From Endozoicomonas sp. SCSIO W0465 (GTDB taxonomy: Bacteria > Pseudomonadota > Gammaproteobacteria > Pseudomonadales > Endozoicomonadaceae), in NCBI RefSeq assembly GCF_023716865.1, contig NZ_CP092417.1, forward strand, positions 40,001 through 104,000: a stretch of 64,000 bases of DNA, read 5' to 3'. The translations under genes and the position numbers were made by a program. A model generated the notes under the pieces. That model made no database searches. It was given only the letters and a program-made list of their open reading frames with translations, and was not told the origin of the DNA. Every line of letters begins with the position of its first letter. Position 1 is the stretch's first letter. This document shows positions 8,673 to 18,719 of this stretch, one piece after another.

Positions 8673-10399
8673 GTAATTTCTCAAAAACTGCTGGCAGCAC
8701 CACACGGAAGATGACGTGAAGCCTCCTCAATCAGGTTACTCAATCTCGGAAATAACCCATCGCCCATTAGTCGGCTTTTCAGATAATCCCAAAAAGAGAG
8801 ACCATACAGGCGACACGTTTTTTTCAGGCTGGCAAAGGTGTCGCGACATTGCCGCCCCAAATCGCTTCGCGTCCCACTACTGATCTTTCGTCGTTTAACA
8901 TATTCTCGTATCTGACTCTCGCTCAGGTTGTTGTGCAGCGGTAAGCTCGGGTCATCCAGAACCAGTAATAGCTCTTCCTTGATTACAGCCAACCCTGACA
9001 GAGCATCCTGAAGAAGCCCACTGCACGTTTGGGTTTGGATCAGCGCCTGGAACCCCTGTCGTACTTTTATTGCCTTTTTTTCAGTTGGCTCTGTCTTGAA
9101 GTCTTTAAGGTCATCGTAAATGGCCCAGAACCATGTCCGAAGCCATTTCTGAGCCATGGCCTGCTGATCATTGACCGGATGAACTTTTGCCAGCCCTCGC
9201 TCTGCATGTATCCAGCACTGGCTGTGTTTGAAAACGTCGAACTGCCTTGCCCCATCACTGAAGGTGGTAAGATGTCCTGCTCCATGCTGTATCAGGCTGC
9301 CATAAATCATGGCTTCACTGGCCTGCTGGCGCCGTCTACCAGTTAGTCTCAGGTCTTTCATACATTCTTCCCAGGCTTCATGGCTCAGGAAGGTGACGCC
9401 TCTGTATGGATTAAGAACGCGTAGCCACTTTTTGGGGTAATCCAGTTTTTCCAGATAGATCAAGGCATCGTCGGTGAACGTGTAAGTTGACCATGGGCGG
9501 TGCAGTAGGCTTACGAAATTTTCCCGGCTTTTGCTGTCTGTGCTCTCGAACCAGGCAAAGGACTCGTTATTGATGATGGTGCAGTAACCGTTCTTCCCCT
9601 TATGCCTTGTTCCCGTGTCGTCTGTCTGGATATAACTTGAACAGCGAATACCTGTAGTCAACAGCTCATCTTTCTCAGCATGGAACTGCTCGTGTCCTTT
9701 CGTCAGAAGCTGGCTGAGTTCCCCGCTGGAAATAGAGATTCCAATGTCCCATAGCCAGTCCAGCAGTTCTGGCTGGGTAACGGAGCAACCATGATACTGG
9801 TGCAGAACGTAGGCCTGCAGCATTGGCCCGTAATGATGTCCATGAAGGCTGGCTGGCGGTTTGGCCGTAATGGTTTGTCCATCGGGTGTCACCCATTGCT
9901 CTAAAAGATATTCAATACTGGATGTTTGTATTGTCAGTTCCTGAACATGAAAAGGGGTGGTTCCATTCCTGATTGATCCCTCCGGAACATCAGTGGCAGC
10001 AATGGGTATGGATTTTTCCGCCGATGGCTTTCGGGGCTGTTTACGCTGCTTTCTGGTTTTCTCGTTGGGCTTCTTAACCTTCTGCTTTGACGAGGTGTCT
10101 GGGCTGGCTCCATCGTTACCCTCAGGAGCGGATGGATCTCCATCAGGGCTGCCGGTGTCATCATCGGGAGGTTTGGTGTTTGGTTTGATGTCAGGCTTTG
10201 CGGGCAGTTTTTTTAGACGACGAATCTCTGCTTCAAGCAATTCTATCTGCTCTTTGAGCTGAATGATCTGCTCTTGCTGCTGAGTGATGAATCTCAGTAG
10301 ATCTTCAGGTTGTAACTGCTGGTGTTCTAGAAAAGCCATGGTGAGAGGATAGACGACTGACCGAAATTATCCTGCTTCCAGCACTTTTTGAGAAATTAC
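8673..10399 (-). mobile_element. IS66-family element type D, copy 1, intact
   Basis: The ends GTAATTTCTCAAAAACTGCTG and its near-complement, starting with the GTAA typical of IS66, bound 1727 bp. The 8-bp target duplication ATAAATGT flanks it (8665-8672 and 10400-10407). It is inserted within the transposase gene of element A copy 1. Confidence 0.95.
8681..10339 (-). CDS. IS66-family transposase, type D
   Basis: The 552-residue protein starts with a coiled coil (QEQIIQLKEQIELLEAEIR, about 22-40), then a low-complexity Pro/Asp/Lys linker to about residue 115, and a DDE catalytic domain with QTDDTGTRHKGKNG and FESTDSKSRENF. The C-terminal LHNNLSESQIREYVKRRKISSG matches the IS66 core around the catalytic Glu. 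It is the only gene of the element, with no tnpA/tnpB accessory ORFs, as in the single-ORF IS66 subgroup. This copy is complete, unlike the second at 19636-22978. Confidence 0.9.
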   Translation of the reverse strand: MAFLEHQQLQPEDLLRFITQQQEQIIQLKEQIELLEAEIRRLKKLPAKPDIKPNTKPPDDDTGSPDGDPSAPEGNDGASPDTSSKQKVKKPNEKTRKQRKQPRKPSAEKSIPIAATDVPEGSIRNGTTPFHVQELTIQTSSIEYLLEQWVTPDGQTITAKPPASLHGHHYGPMLQAYVLHQYHGCSVTQPELLDWLWDIGISISSGELSQLLTKGHEQFHAEKDELLTTGIRCSSYIQTDDTGTRHKGKNGYCTIINNESFAWFESTDSKSRENFVSLLHRPWSTYTFTDDALIYLEKLDYPKKWLRVLNPYRGVTFLSHEAWEECMKDLRLTGRRRQQASEAMIYGSLIQHGAGHLTTFSDGARQFDVFKHSQCWIHAERGLAKVHPVNDQQAMAQKWLRTWFWAIYDDLKDFKTEPTEKKAIKVRQGFQALIQTQTCSGLLQDALSGLAVIKEELLLVLDDPSLPLHNNLSESQIREYVKRRKISSGTRSDLGRQCRDTFASLKKTCRLYGLSFWDYLKSRLMGDGLFPRLSNLIEEASRHLPCGAASSF

Positions 10400-11711
10400 A
10401 TAAATGTCAGGCGTCTCTTCTTGATAGTGAGCCGGTCAAATATATTGAACGACAGGTGTTTGAACCAGGGAGACCGGGTGAATTTGAAGTAACGGCCCAT
10501 AGAGCTGAAGTAAAAATCTGCACTTGTGGTTGTCGGAATCAGGCTGAATTCCCGGAAGGTGTTACCGCTGCCGCACAATATGGCTCAGCCACACAGGCTA
10601 TGGCCGTCTATCTTAACCAATACCATTTCCTGCCTTTTAAGCGCGTGTCAGAGTATTTTAATACTCTCTATAAAATGAGTGTAAGTGCAGGCACTGTCGC
10701 CAATTTTGTGGCCAGAACCTATGAAAATCTGGCTTCTACTGAAGAGGTTATTCGTGACGCCTTGCGGGAATCGTCTGTTGCCGGAGCCGATGAAACGGGT
10801 ATGCGGGCCGAGGGCTCTTTGCACTGGCTACACGTTATGCGGGATGAACAATGGACGCTCTACTACTTGTCTGAAAAGCGAGGTCGTGAGGCCATGGACA
10901 CGATGGGCATACTGCTAACATTTGCAGGCGTTCTGGTTCATGATCATTGGAAATCCTATTTTGCATATGCGGCAACTCACGTACTTTGCAATGCCCATCA
11001 CCTGAGGGAGCTTTTGGGTGTTGTTGATAGGGACAGCAATCAACTGGCGTTGCGATTGATGAAGCTACTGAGGCTTTCCTGGCATTACTGCAAGGGCTTT
11101 AAGACCATAGGTATGCTACAGATGCCAAGTGTTGTCTGTGAACGAATCGAGAAGATTTATGACCGGTTGCTTCAGCGGGCTCTAATGAAAGAAGTCGTCT
11201 ATATGGAGAAGCAACGAGAGGAGCTTAAGCGCAAGAAAGTCAAGAATACTAAAGCTTACAATCTCTTCAAACGACTCACTGAGTTCAAGGCTGAGACACT
11301 GCGCTTCATGTCAGATTTTACCATTCCCTTCGATAACAATGGCAGTGAGCGGGATGTTCGAATGGCCAAGTTAAAGCAGAAAATCTCAGGCTGCTTCAGG
11401 AGTGCAGACGGTGGTTCTATGTTTGCACGGATTCGCAGCTATTTGTCGTCTGCCAGAAAACAGGGAATGGACATATATCAATCACTTCATAGAGCTGTTC
11501 GGAATTACTGTAATATGCCTTTGCTCAGTGCTGAATAGTTACAAATAATTAGTTAAAGTTTGTGCTGATCTCATCATGAAGACAACAAGTATGGGTTTCT
11601 TGCATAGCAAGCGCTGAGAGGTTTGTTCCGGGCTGTCACTTCACCCTGCTACTTGTTGATGTAGACTGAATTAAGTGGACAACAGGAAATCAGGTTTCGG
11701 GGAAGCTGGAA

Positions 11712-12446
11712 TTGAAGAAGCGACTGGGTATTTTATTATGCGATGAACATCATCCAGACTCTGTTAAGTGCTTTGGAACTTATGATAATGATTACAAAAT
11801 AATGGTTGATCGGGTGATGCCTGGTCAATGGGAGTATGCTGTGTGGCGCTGTTATGAAGGTCGTTTTCCATCGTCCGTTGACCAGTGTGATGCATGGATC
11901 ATCAGTGGCAGCAAGTCTTCTGCCTATGATTCAAAGCCCTGGATTTTGACACTCAGGCTTTTGATTATCGACCTTGCCAGGAGCGATGCATTGTTGGTTG
12001 GTATCTGTTTTGGTCATCAGATTATTCATCAATCCCTGGGAGGCAGAGTTCAAAAGTTTCCCGGAGGCTGGGGAGTAGGTGCTTATCCGGTTAAAGCATT
12101 GTCTGATTTTGGTGGGTTTAAGTCGGGTAGCACTATTCGGGTTCTGGCGGTTCATCAGGATCAGGTTATTCAGTTGGCTCCGGGCTTTTCCGTGCTGGCA
12201 GCATCGGATTTTTGTGAAAACGCCATTACCCGAAGGGGGACTTCAATCCTGACCTGGCAGGCGCACCCCGAATTTGTGGATGGCTTTTTTAAGGATGTGT
12301 GTGCAAGGCTGCGGACAATGGCACCTGATCAATTAATTGATCAGGCACTGGGTGAAGTTGGATTACCTGACGACCGGGTTCAGGCCGGAACAGTCATCGT
12401 TCAGTTTCTTGCCGGGAATGGTTTAGTAAAGAATCATGTTAGTTGA
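11712..12446 (+). CDS. class I glutamine amidotransferase-like protein
   Basis: A 244-residue GATase1 domain stands alone. The nucleophile elbow is GICFGHQ with Cys99, and the rest of the triad is His185 and Glu187 in QAHPEF. Such stand-alone GuaA-like proteins hydrolyse glutamine or related gamma-glutamyl compounds; the substrate cannot be told from sequence. The start is TTG 11712 with GGAAG just upstream. The 3' end overlaps the convergent YcxB-like gene by 8 bp. The element A insertion ends 170 bp upstream. Confidence 0.85.
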   Translation: MKKRLGILLCDEHHPDSVKCFGTYDNDYKIMVDRVMPGQWEYAVWRCYEGRFPSSVDQCDAWIISGSKSSAYDSKPWILTLRLLIIDLARSDALLVGICFGHQIIHQSLGGRVQKFPGGWGVGAYPVKALSDFGGFKSGSTIRVLAVHQDQVIQLAPGFSVLAASDFCENAITRRGTSILTWQAHPEFVDGFFKDVCARLRTMAPDQLIDQALGEVGLPDDRVQAGTVIVQFLAGNGLVKNHVS

Positions 12447-12951
12447 AATGTTTAATTTTTTTCCCCGTTCTCTGGCAGAGAATATCCAATAATAAACCGC
12501 AATTTCCTTCAGTGACCTGTTCACGGGGGACCATCTCGATCCACCCGCTTTTTCCTGCTACCACAATAATATTGTCTTCTACTGTGATCATCTTTACTTG
12601 CTTATAGGAGCGAAATGCCGGTTTCAGTAGTGAGGAGTGGATTTCGATACCATTCTCCTCAAGGAGCAGGGTGCGGGTTTCCAAATCAAGGTCAGGTTGG
12701 TAGTGGAGGTTAAAGCGCTTATGAACGGCATACTTCAGGCCAAGATTCAGTATCCAGAAAGTAATGAAGGCTGAGCCGAACAGACCGGAAAGCAGAATGT
12801 TACTCAGGCTATTCCGAAAAACCAGAAGCGGAACCAGCAAACAGGCCAGTGAGGCAACCCAGATCACCCTCGTATGCTTCGGGCTGTATTTAACCATTAA
12901 TTGGTTGATACGATTCTGGGCTTGCCCGGTAATGTGATACGTGATGTGCAT
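12439..12951 (-). CDS. membrane protein with YcxB-like C-terminal domain
   Basis: The 170-residue protein has two adjacent hydrophobic helices (about 29-48 and 53-75), followed by a soluble domain with the pattern LLLEENGIEIHSS ... YKQVKMITVEDNIIVVAG and IEMVPREQ, typical of YcxB-like proteins. Function unknown. Its ATG overlaps the radD stop by one base (TGATG), so it is translationally coupled as the last gene of the operon. Confidence 0.7.
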   Translation of the reverse strand: MHITYHITGQAQNRINQLMVKYSPKHTRVIWVASLACLLVPLLVFRNSLSNILLSGLFGSAFITFWILNLGLKYAVHKRFNLHYQPDLDLETRTLLLEENGIEIHSSLLKPAFRSYKQVKMITVEDNIIVVAGKSGWIEMVPREQVTEGNCGLLLDILCQRTGKKIKHFN

Positions 12952-14747
12952 CAGAGTGCTTCGGCCTTGCGGTATTTGCCATCGTAGTCGAACAGCTTAT
13001 CAATGATCTTCCAGTAATACTTTTCTTTCCGGGCAATGACAAAGTCAGGTTGACGAAATTTCTTTCTGCTGTGGATAACATTATCCACCGTTGACGCCCT
13101 GAATGGCTCAGCACGGTTAATCAGGGCATGCTTGCCAAAATGATGATAGAACGCACCTTGCCGGGATGGAGTATCCAGCCTGAAGAACTCATTTACTTCA
13201 GCGCCATCTTCATCATGGTAGGTGATCTTCAGGCGTTGTTTGCCTTGAGCGTCTTTGTCAGCACTCATTTCCATGCCAGAGCACCGCATCACCATACAGT
13301 TTTTCAGGTTAAGCGCCTCTCGAAGTTTTTTATCCGGATCGACCAGTCCGTTCTGGCAGCTGTGACACTTTCTGGCCGCGATATCGTTTTCAGCACCACA
13401 CTGGTCACACTCTTTAAAACGGTAGCGGAACTCACATTGTTCCTTGACTTCTTTGCCGTTGTCATCCAAAAACACCTCAAAGCCCTGACAGCGTCGTCCA
13501 TAGTGTTCAACCAGGTCACCATCACTATCAACGACTCCCCAGAAATGATTCTCGTTGCCACAGGCAGGACAGGGAACCGTGACCGGTACCGATTGTGAAT
13601 CCGGTTTTGGCTCACCGACTTCGGGGCTGTATAAACTGAAGCGGTTACCCGCATAATCAATAATCAGGCAGTCTTGCTTGCCGGGTGCGAGACGCAGCCC
13701 CCGGCCAGCTATCTGCTGATAAAGGCTGACAGATTCTGTTGGTCTTAGTATGGCAATCAGGTCAACATGAGGTGCATCAAAACCGGTGGTGAGTACGGAG
13801 ACATTCACGAGGAATTTAAGTTGCTGCTGTTTGAAGGCTTCAATCAGCCGATCCCGTTCTTTTGATGGGGTATCACCAATAATCAGAGCGCTATCTCCCT
13901 CTGGAAGGTAGCCCATGATTTCGCGGGCATGGTCTACTGTCGATGCAAACACCATGACACCTTTACGGGTAGCTGCTGCTCTTTTTACCTGCTCAATGAT
14001 TTCACGGGTAGCCCGGGTTTTTCCTTTTAATAACTGGTTCAGTTCCTGCTCGCCATAACGTCCAAAGCTGTCTTTGGATAGTTGACTGAAGTCATAGAAG
14101 ACAATGGGGGCATCAACCACCTCTGGTGTCGTAAGGTAACCATTGTCGACCATGTAGGAGAGTGGCAGCTCAAACAGGCACTTTTTGAAAAAACGGGGTG
14201 CTTCTGTTCTGACCGACCCTTTATTCTCAGAGCTTTGATAATACTGATACAACCAACCCATCCCCAGGCGATAAGGGGTTGCTGTTAAACCGAGAACCTT
14301 AAGGTTAGGATTCAGGCTTTTAAAATGGGCAATGACCTGGTGGTAACTGGAATTTTTCTCCAAAGATACCCGGTGGCACTCATCAATGACCAGCAGAGTG
14401 AATGTTTTCTGATCCGGTGAGTTCTGAAACTGTTCAAGATTTCTGACAACGCTTTGCACACTGCCAAAAATTACCTGTTCAGAGGCTTCTTTCTTCCCAA
14501 GTCCTGCACTAAAGACAGAGGCCTTCAATCCATAGCTTTCGTATTTGGCATGGTTCTGCTCGACCAGTTCCTTGACATGAGCGAGGACCAGAACACGACC
14601 TCGGGCGATACGGGCCAGTTCAGAAATAACCAAGCTCTTCCCTGCACCTGTGGGCAGTACAAGCAGGGCTGGGGCATCGGATTTGCGAAAATGCCGTATC
14701 ACCCGCTGAACGGCATCTTTTTGGTAAGGTCGGAGCTGGTAGACCAT
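12951..14747 (-). CDS. radD: DEAD/DEAH-type DNA repair helicase RadD (YejH)
   Basis: The 598 residues match the length of E. coli RadD (about 586). It is a superfamily 2 ATPase acting in double-strand break repair and recombination intermediates. The opening LRPYQKDAVQRV, Walker A LPTGAGKS (31-38), DECH box (122-125), GLTATP (about 154-159), and helicase motif VI QIAGRGLRLAPGK are visible. A zinc-binding C-terminal part carries CPACGNE and CDQCGAEND...CHSCQ. It lies 3 bases after the glutaredoxin-like gene and is coupled to the YcxB-like gene. Confidence 0.9.
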   Translation of the reverse strand: MVYQLRPYQKDAVQRVIRHFRKSDAPALLVLPTGAGKSLVISELARIARGRVLVLAHVKELVEQNHAKYESYGLKASVFSAGLGKKEASEQVIFGSVQSVVRNLEQFQNSPDQKTFTLLVIDECHRVSLEKNSSYHQVIAHFKSLNPNLKVLGLTATPYRLGMGWLYQYYQSSENKGSVRTEAPRFFKKCLFELPLSYMVDNGYLTTPEVVDAPIVFYDFSQLSKDSFGRYGEQELNQLLKGKTRATREIIEQVKRAAATRKGVMVFASTVDHAREIMGYLPEGDSALIIGDTPSKERDRLIEAFKQQQLKFLVNVSVLTTGFDAPHVDLIAILRPTESVSLYQQIAGRGLRLAPGKQDCLIIDYAGNRFSLYSPEVGEPKPDSQSVPVTVPCPACGNENHFWGVVDSDGDLVEHYGRRCQGFEVFLDDNGKEVKEQCEFRYRFKECDQCGAENDIAARKCHSCQNGLVDPDKKLREALNLKNCMVMRCSGMEMSADKDAQGKQRLKITYHDEDGAEVNEFFRLDTPSRQGAFYHHFGKHALINRAEPFRASTVDNVIHSRKKFRQPDFVIARKEKYYWKIIDKLFDYDGKYRKAEAL

Positions 14748-14750
14748 TAA

Positions 14751-15119
14751 TTAGCCAAATTGCTTGTGAAGATACAGGATAATATCGTCGGATTCATACA
14801 TCCAGGTATCGTCTTTGTCCGCTTCCTGAATACGCAGGCAGGGTACCTGTATTTTGCCGCCCATCTGTTGTAGCTCGTTACGGGCCTGAGCGTCATTCAT
14901 GGCATCCATCGTCTGGATATTCAGACCCAGTTTATGAATGGCTCGGCGGGTTTTGACACAGAAAGGACAGGCCTTGAATTGGTAGAGACTCATATTGGCG
15001 GTTTGTGCATCCACCCGGGCTTGTTGTTCCGGTGAGCGAACTATAGCCTTAGGGCGGGTAAGCTTATCGGCAACAACAATACCGCAGCCTAATACATTAC
15101 GAATAATTTTTAATAGCAT
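14751..15119 (-). CDS. glutaredoxin-family protein with N-terminal anchor
   Basis: The 122 residues comprise a hydrophobic N-terminal segment (about 3-18, likely membrane-anchored), a linker and, from residue 43, a glutaredoxin fold with the active site FKACPFCVKTRR (Cys51, Cys54) and the cis-Pro loop GGKIQVPCL. Gammaproteobacteria carry such GST-N/glutaredoxin proteins as disulfide or glutathionylation reductases. No clear Shine-Dalgarno precedes ATG 15119; an internal start at residue 43 (MSLYQF) would give a minimal domain. It is the first gene of the grx-radD-ycxB-like operon. Confidence 0.85.
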   Translation of the reverse strand: MLLKIIRNVLGCGIVVADKLTRPKAIVRSPEQQARVDAQTANMSLYQFKACPFCVKTRRAIHKLGLNIQTMDAMNDAQARNELQQMGGKIQVPCLRIQEADKDDTWMYESDDIILYLHKQFG

Positions 15120-15254
15120 AGGTCATGAATACCAGTGAAAAATGCCATTGTATCAGGTCTGCACAATTCAGATCTGCACAATGTTGTGCTCATGACTAAC
15201 GCCTACCGGCGGTCTGATTAACCGGACAGCTTTTGCCGAAAGGGTATTAAAACA

Positions 15255-15369
15255 ATGGTAATATTGCACTCAGATGATGGAGCGCCGATAACGTCCAGTA
15301 CCTTTAAAGGCAAACTGGAAGAGTTGGGGATTACGCTCTCTCACATTGATTTGTGCCGAATGACACTAG
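15255..15369 (+). pseudogene. IS3-family transposase fragment
   Basis: The frame from 15255 reads VILHSDDGAPITSSTF and GKLEELGITLSH, which resembles the HSDxGxxxTSxxF...LxxxGIxxS block around the second catalytic Asp of IS3-family transposases. A stop lies shortly upstream, and the IS1182 element interrupts it at 15366. Nothing on the far side (18795 onward) clearly continues it. Confidence 0.5.
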
Positions 15370-15390
15370 GAGGCTGTCCGAGAACTAGCT

Positions 15391-17093
15391 AGTTCTCGTC
15401 CAAAAACACAACCAATTGAAAACTGTAGATTTTATCCTGAAAAATTAAGTGGAGCCCTACTGCTATCTGGCGACTAAACTTCCCAAGAGCAAGAAACATA
15501 AGGGATTGCCAAAAACAGAGGACTCCAAATGCGCAAAAAACGCAACCCGCAGTGTAGTATGGAACTCCATTACGTACCTCATGAAATCTGCTCCCAGCTT
15601 TCCGGTATCTCGCAATGGCTTGACGCCCATCCACAGTTCAATGACTGGATTTATGAGGACTTAAGTTCTGGTGATAAACAGAACACTGGGCGGAACGGAC
15701 TATCAGCAGAATCCGTTCTTCGTGCGGCACTCCTGAAACAGTATTTGAATTGTGATTATGACTACTTGTCGTTTGTTTTGATGGACTCCATGCTCTTTCG
15801 AGACTTTTGTCGCCTCGAACCAAACCAGCGCCCCAGTCGCTCCAGTTTGCATGGGCTCATCAGCCTTCTTACTGCATCTACATGGGAACGGATTAATAAC
15901 TGTCAGCTAATGACCGCTAAAGATCAGGGTATTGAAAAAGGGCGCACTGTGGCTATTGACAGCACAGTCACCGAATCGGATATCAAACCTCCTTGCGACA
16001 GTGATCTTTTAGCCAGTTCCGTTAAAGAAATTTGTCGGCTGCTGGAACGGGGACAAACACTGACAGCGACACCGCTTTATGAATATACCCATCACAACCG
16101 AGCCGTAAAAGATGCGGCCAGAAAATGCATCTACGCTGGCAAAGAAGAGCGGCATCAGCATTATAAAAAACTGCTGCAGTTGACCCGAAAATCCCGGAAG
16201 GTACTTATCGAAGCTACTGTCACGCTAGCAAACGCCCGTCAGCAGGGGCAGTGTCTCCTGGCTGATGATGCCGACAAGTGGCAGGCCGATGTGGATCACC
16301 TGTTACCCCTGGTGGATGCAATAGTCTCCCAGACAGAGCGCAGGGTCTTTAAGGGTGAAAAGGTGCCAGCCCAGGAAAAAGTGGTTAGCCTGTATGAACC
16401 CCATACGGATATCATCGTAAAAGACAGGCGGCAAGTACAGTATGGCCATAAACTGAACCTGGTTCAGGGAAAAAGTCGATTGATCCTGGACCTGGTTATT
16501 GAGGAAGGTAACCCAGCGGATTCGGACCAATTCATTCCGATGATGGAAAGACAAAAAGAAATTTATGGTCGTGTACCTCGCCAGACAAGCGGTGACGGCG
16601 GATACGCGTGTCGCGCTAATTTGGAAAAAGCCAAGGCCATGGGAATCAGCGATGTAGCTTTTAATAAGAAGCGCGGACTTGAAGTCGAAGAGATGACTAA
16701 AAGTCAGTATGTGTATAAAACGCTCTTTCGCTTCCGGGCAGGTATTGAAGCGGGAATTTCGTGGCTAAAGAGATGTTTTGGGCTATCACGTTGCCACTGC
16801 AAGGGTTCTGAGCGTTTTGATTCTCATTGCTGGTTATCGGTGGTCTGTTACAACCTGGTGATTCTGGCCAGACACCCGGCACCATCCTGATAGCCACCTC
16901 CACGCTACATGAAAGTACCTTTCCAGCATGGTGGGAGGATGTTTTCTGCCTGCTTTTCGCGTTTTTCTCCAATATCCGTCCCAGATTAGAGAAAAAAAGG
17001 GAAGAGTTTTTGCGGCTCTCTGGAATTTCAGGAAATATAAAAACGCACGTACAATCTAATTATGATTGCCTGATGCGTTTTTGGACGAGAACT
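15391..17093 (+). mobile_element. ISNCY-like element nested in IS1182
   Basis: Perfect inverted repeats AGTTCTCGTCCAAAAAC (15391) and GTTTTTGGACGAGAACT (ending 17093) bound 1703 bp. A 4-bp AGCT duplication flanks it (15387-15390, 17094-17097). The repeat shares GAGAACTAG-like bases with the target, so the end assignment is ambiguous by a base or two. Confidence 0.88.
15529..16890 (+). CDS. ISNCY-family (DDE) transposase
   Basis: The 453-residue protein has a DDE layout: first Asp in VAIDSTVTESDIKPP (about 141-155), a central alpha-helical insertion, second Asp in QTSGDGGYACRANLEKAK (about 367), and a C-terminal Glu in FRFRAGIEAGISWLKRCFGLSRC. These blocks correspond to a common ISNCY/IS5-like group. 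The frame is intact, so the copy may be active. The family name is my best recall rather than a search result. Confidence 0.8.
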   Translation: MRKKRNPQCSMELHYVPHEICSQLSGISQWLDAHPQFNDWIYEDLSSGDKQNTGRNGLSAESVLRAALLKQYLNCDYDYLSFVLMDSMLFRDFCRLEPNQRPSRSSLHGLISLLTASTWERINNCQLMTAKDQGIEKGRTVAIDSTVTESDIKPPCDSDLLASSVKEICRLLERGQTLTATPLYEYTHHNRAVKDAARKCIYAGKEERHQHYKKLLQLTRKSRKVLIEATVTLANARQQGQCLLADDADKWQADVDHLLPLVDAIVSQTERRVFKGEKVPAQEKVVSLYEPHTDIIVKDRRQVQYGHKLNLVQGKSRLILDLVIEEGNPADSDQFIPMMERQKEIYGRVPRQTSGDGGYACRANLEKAKAMGISDVAFNKKRGLEVEEMTKSQYVYKTLFRFRAGIEAGISWLKRCFGLSRCHCKGSERFDSHCWLSVVCYNLVILARHPAPS

Positions 17094-17201
17094 AGCTATT
17101 GAAAAAACGAAAGCTTCAGCATTTTCTTGGCTGATCAAATATTGACCTAAATTTAGCCTGTTTTGGGGTAAAAATTGCGTTTTTTACCCTTTTGCTTGCC
17201 T

Positions 17202-18719
17202 TTATGCTGCCATTTTAAGCCTTTTTGCTTCTTCAAGACGGATTGATCCCGTTGAAACCGATTTGACAATTTTTTTGAAATTATAAGCACTGCAGACCAG
17301 TGAAAATTCTCCAGCCACTTTTTCCTTACCCCGGACACTGAACCCTCTGAATCCTGAGTTCTTGATTTGGCCAAAAGGCGGTTCCGCAATCACCTTGCGA
17401 CGCTCATAAACCGCTTTGGCCTCTTTGGTTTCCATTTTGCGGTTCATCGCCTGGCGTATGGCTTCGTGGCGGTCTGTGCGAATCACTTTCCCCGGGTCTT
17501 TGTTGTCACCACTGCACCTTTTACGTAACGGGCAATCCCGGCAGATATCTTTACTGACGCGGTAGCTTTTGTGTTTTGCTTTGCTAGCCGTGTTATAAAT
17601 CAGCTTCTCACCGGCAGGGCAGGTAAAGCTGTCGTCTGCTTCATGGTAAATAAAATCCGCTTTGACAAACTTTCTGTCAGAGTCTTCCAGTCCCTCTGTT
17701 GCAGGCTTCTCCTGTCGATCCGTAGCCATGTAAGCGTCAATGTTCGCATCATCAAACGCTTGCAGGTTGGGCCCTGAGTAATAGCCATTATCCTCACTCA
17801 TTTTGCCAATGGACGCGTTATCTGTTGCTTCTGCAATGGCTTCAAGTGCAGGCTTTACTTCCTGCTTGTCATTGGCATGCTGGCTGATGTGCTGGCCAAC
17901 AATGATACCATTATCGCTGTCGACGCTGATCTGGGCGTTATAACTGTACTGATAGCCACTGCCTTTTTTACCCATGATCCTGGCATCATGATCAGCAAAG
18001 CTGATTTGCTTTTTGTCGTCTATCGGCTTATCGGGATTCAGGGCCTGTTCCCGTTCTTCAAGCGCTTTTTTGGCCTCCTGGATTTTCTCTAACCGTTCCT
18101 GCTTGAATTGCAAGTCTTCAGGAATGCTGTAGCCAGTCTCCTGCTGATAAGCATCGTCCTCTTCACTGTCACTGGTTTCGGCTTTTTTAATCAGGGCCTC
18201 AACTTCAGCCATTAATTCAGCTTCTTTGGCCTTAAGTCGTGCGTAGCTCATGGCCTTATGCTTTGATGAGTCGGCTTTGAATTTGGAACCATCAAGAGCG
18301 ATGTGGCCCAGCGAGGCCATCTGTAGTTCCCGGGCGAGCAGCACGCTCTGTTTGAAACTGCTTTTAAAAAAGGTGGCCTGGTTTTTACGAAAGTCACTGA
18401 GCACCCGGAAATTTGGGCAGTGCTGTTTGGCGATATACATGAAAGCCAAGTCCTGATTGCAGCGCCGTTCAATCTCCCTGGAGCTGAACACACCATGGCT
18501 ATAGGCATAGATCAGGATCGATATAATCAGTCGTGGGTGGTAGGCATTCTGGCCAAGATGGTGATACTGCTTTTCCACTTCAGAGGTGTCGATATGCTTG
18601 AAGATATCTTCAAAAACGAAGCAATCATGATCTGGTGGCAGCAGGTCGAAGATGTTCGATGGGAACATCAGGTGCTGGTCAAAATCAGCAGGGTTATCTT
18701 TGAATTTGATTGATGACAT
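17202..18719 (-). CDS. IS1182-family transposase
   Basis: A 505-residue protein from ATG 18719 (the frame can be extended to TTG codons at 18737). N-terminal Transposase_InsH-like DUF772 segment (HPRLIISILIYAYSHGVFSSREIERR), then first Asp in IALDGSKFKADSSKHKAMS, second in MSEDNGYYSG, a Cys-rich CRDCPLRKRCSG motif (about 415-426) and the final RKVIAEPPFGQIKNSGFRGF with the catalytic Glu. This order is typical of IS1182. The long acidic coiled-coil segment near 170-240 is common in the family. Confidence 0.92.
   Translation of the reverse strand: MSSIKFKDNPADFDQHLMFPSNIFDLLPPDHDCFVFEDIFKHIDTSEVEKQYHHLGQNAYHPRLIISILIYAYSHGVFSSREIERRCNQDLAFMYIAKQHCPNFRVLSDFRKNQATFFKSSFKQSVLLARELQMASLGHIALDGSKFKADSSKHKAMSYARLKAKEAELMAEVEALIKKAETSDSEEDDAYQQETGYSIPEDLQFKQERLEKIQEAKKALEEREQALNPDKPIDDKKQISFADHDARIMGKKGSGYQYSYNAQISVDSDNGIIVGQHISQHANDKQEVKPALEAIAEATDNASIGKMSEDNGYYSGPNLQAFDDANIDAYMATDRQEKPATEGLEDSDRKFVKADFIYHEADDSFTCPAGEKLIYNTASKAKHKSYRVSKDICRDCPLRKRCSGDNKDPGKVIRTDRHEAIRQAMNRKMETKEAKAVYERRKVIAEPPFGQIKNSGFRGFSVRGKEKVAGEFSLVCSAYNFKKIVKSVSTGSIRLEEAKRLKMAA

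Larger units (their letters stand above)
8289..11538 (+). pseudogene. IS66 transposase type A, split by insertion
   Basis: The first 128 codons (8289-8672: coiled-coil start, then a KNSQNSSKPPSSDGY segment and a zinc-finger beginning) and the last 377 codons (10408-11538: DDE core) together give exactly the 504-residue protein of the two intact copies. The break lies at the CNKCQ zinc-finger motif. The split copy cannot make full-length transposase. Confidence 0.95.
8200..11542 (+). mobile_element. IS66-family element type A, copy 1, interrupted by a second IS66-type element
   Basis: Ends are GTAACTGTTCAGCAC (left) and its near-complement at 11528-11542. Both flanks carry the 8-bp duplication AAATAATT (8192-8199 and 11543-11550), as expected for IS66. 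Removing the nested element (8673-10399 plus one 8-bp duplication) leaves the same 1608-bp unit as at 19741 and 42445. Confidence 0.95.

Noticed and set aside
13128..13598. 156-codon plus-strand frame within radD
   Set aside because: It is antisense to motif-rich helicase sequence; the radD frame clearly explains the region.
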